From: JBHGYD01 sp041920415
GTDB lineage: Bacteria > Bacillota > Bacilli > Bacillales > Anoxybacillaceae
NCBI GenBank assembly: GCA_041920415.1
Contig: JBHGYD010000055.1
Span: 1-40,601, forward strand
Direction: 5' to 3'
DNA length: 40,601 bases
Each line of letters begins with the position of its first letter. The first letter of the stretch is position 1. The notes under the pieces are model-generated. The model saw nothing but the letters and a program-made list of their open reading frames with translations, was not told the origin of the DNA and searched no databases. The position numbers and the translations under genes were made by a program. Below, in pieces: positions 40,203 to 40,601 of this stretch.

Positions 40203-40601
40203 TCAGTTAGAACATCCTAACAATCGAAGCCCTTCCCGAAGGAGATTGATGCTTGCGTTCACATCTCGCCCATGATGCGTCCCGCAAGATGGACAAGTCC
40301 ATTCACGCAAGTTTAATCTTTTCACTTCTTTATGCTGATAGCCGCATGTGGAACAAAGTTGACTCGATGGAAAGTTTTTGGCCACCGTCACGACTTGTTT
40401 GTCGTACCATTTCGCTTTATACTCCAGCATCTTGCGAAAGGTTGACCAACTCACTTCATAAATGGACTTTGCCATTTTTTTGTTTTTCACCATATTTCTT
40501 ACTTGCAAGTCTTCCAACACAACAACATCGTGGTTTTTGATGATGTGGGTGGAGAGTTTTTGCAAGAAATCGTTTCGAGCATTGACGATATTTTCATGAA
40601 T
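40203..40601 (-). CDS. tnpB: TnpB (IS200/IS605 OrfB), C-terminal part, cut by window edge
   Basis: The C-terminal 132 residues of a TnpB RNA-guided nuclease are visible; the 5' part lies beyond position 40601. They show the RuvC-II glutamate in VVVLEDLQVRNM, the zinc-ribbon CSTCGYQHKEVKRLNLREWTCPSCG and the RuvC-III aspartate in HGRDVNASINLLREG. These residues look intact. No tnpA is visible in the window, so the element may be an IS1341-type (tnpB only) or have tnpA off the edge. The frame is open to the window end. Confidence 0.92.
   Translation of the reverse strand: MHENIVNARNDFLQKLSTHIIKNHDVVVLEDLQVRNMVKNKKMAKSIYEVSWSTFRKMLEYKAKWYDKQVVTVAKNFPSSQLCSTCGYQHKEVKRLNLREWTCPSCGTHHGRDVNASINLLREGLRLLGCSN

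Overview
The window looks like chromosome of a low-to-moderate GC, spore-forming, thermophile-type Bacillaceae. I judge Anoxybacillus or a close Geobacillus relative most likely: there is a SpoVR gene with a SigE-type promoter, ribosome binding sites are strong AGGAGG types, and TTG and GTG starts are frequent. The gene order yhcT-yhcU / yhcV / pgcA / SDR / yhcY-yhcZ / yhdA / yhdB / spoVR, plus mpfA, resembles the yhc-yhd region of Bacillus subtilis as I remember it. No prophage and no CRISPR array were seen. One partial IS200/IS605-type tnpB lies at the right edge.

Layout. 1-0.95 kb: a gene-poor edge and a small membrane protein. 1.0-4.8 kb: class Ia ribonucleotide reductase nrdAB behind two NrdR boxes 32 nt apart, a cobalamin riboswitch and an intrinsic terminator. 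4.8-6.0 kb: a TerC-family manganese exporter and a YkvA-like protein behind a yybP-ykoY manganese riboswitch. 6.0-6.6 kb: a flavodoxin behind two Fur boxes. 6.7-10.2 kb: an EamA transporter, an ABM-fold protein, and an ECF sigma factor with its DUF4179 anti-sigma. 10.3-10.8 kb: an SMR guanidinium exporter under a guanidine-I riboswitch. 10.8-16.4 kb: CatE-like dioxygenase, ywnA/ywnB with two copies of one operator, a TetR/YhgE pair, and a VOC protein.

16.6-21.2 kb is a reactive-sulfur (persulfide) gene cluster. It holds a CstR repressor, three TusA domains, DsrE, three intact rhodanese domains plus the remnant of a fourth, a rhodanese-persulfide dioxygenase fusion and a TauE exporter. Four matching candidate operators (TAC-N8-GTA) are spread through it. 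The proteins would pass sulfane sulfur along TusA/DsrE/rhodanese carriers, oxidise it to sulfite and export the product.

21.3-40 kb is conserved housekeeping sequence: spoVR, DedA, yhdB, MFS, azoreductase, an AirSR/YhcYZ-type two-component system with a four-Cys cluster, SDR, pgcA, yhcV, malL under a cre site, a bdbC/thioredoxin pair, a frameshifted yhcU, yhcT, mpfA with a hairpin between its Shine-Dalgarno and start, yugP, an aldo-keto reductase and uppP. The window ends in the 3' part of a TnpB gene with its right-end hairpin and candidate omega-RNA guide.

Gene names rest on my recognition of the protein sequences. No database search was run.
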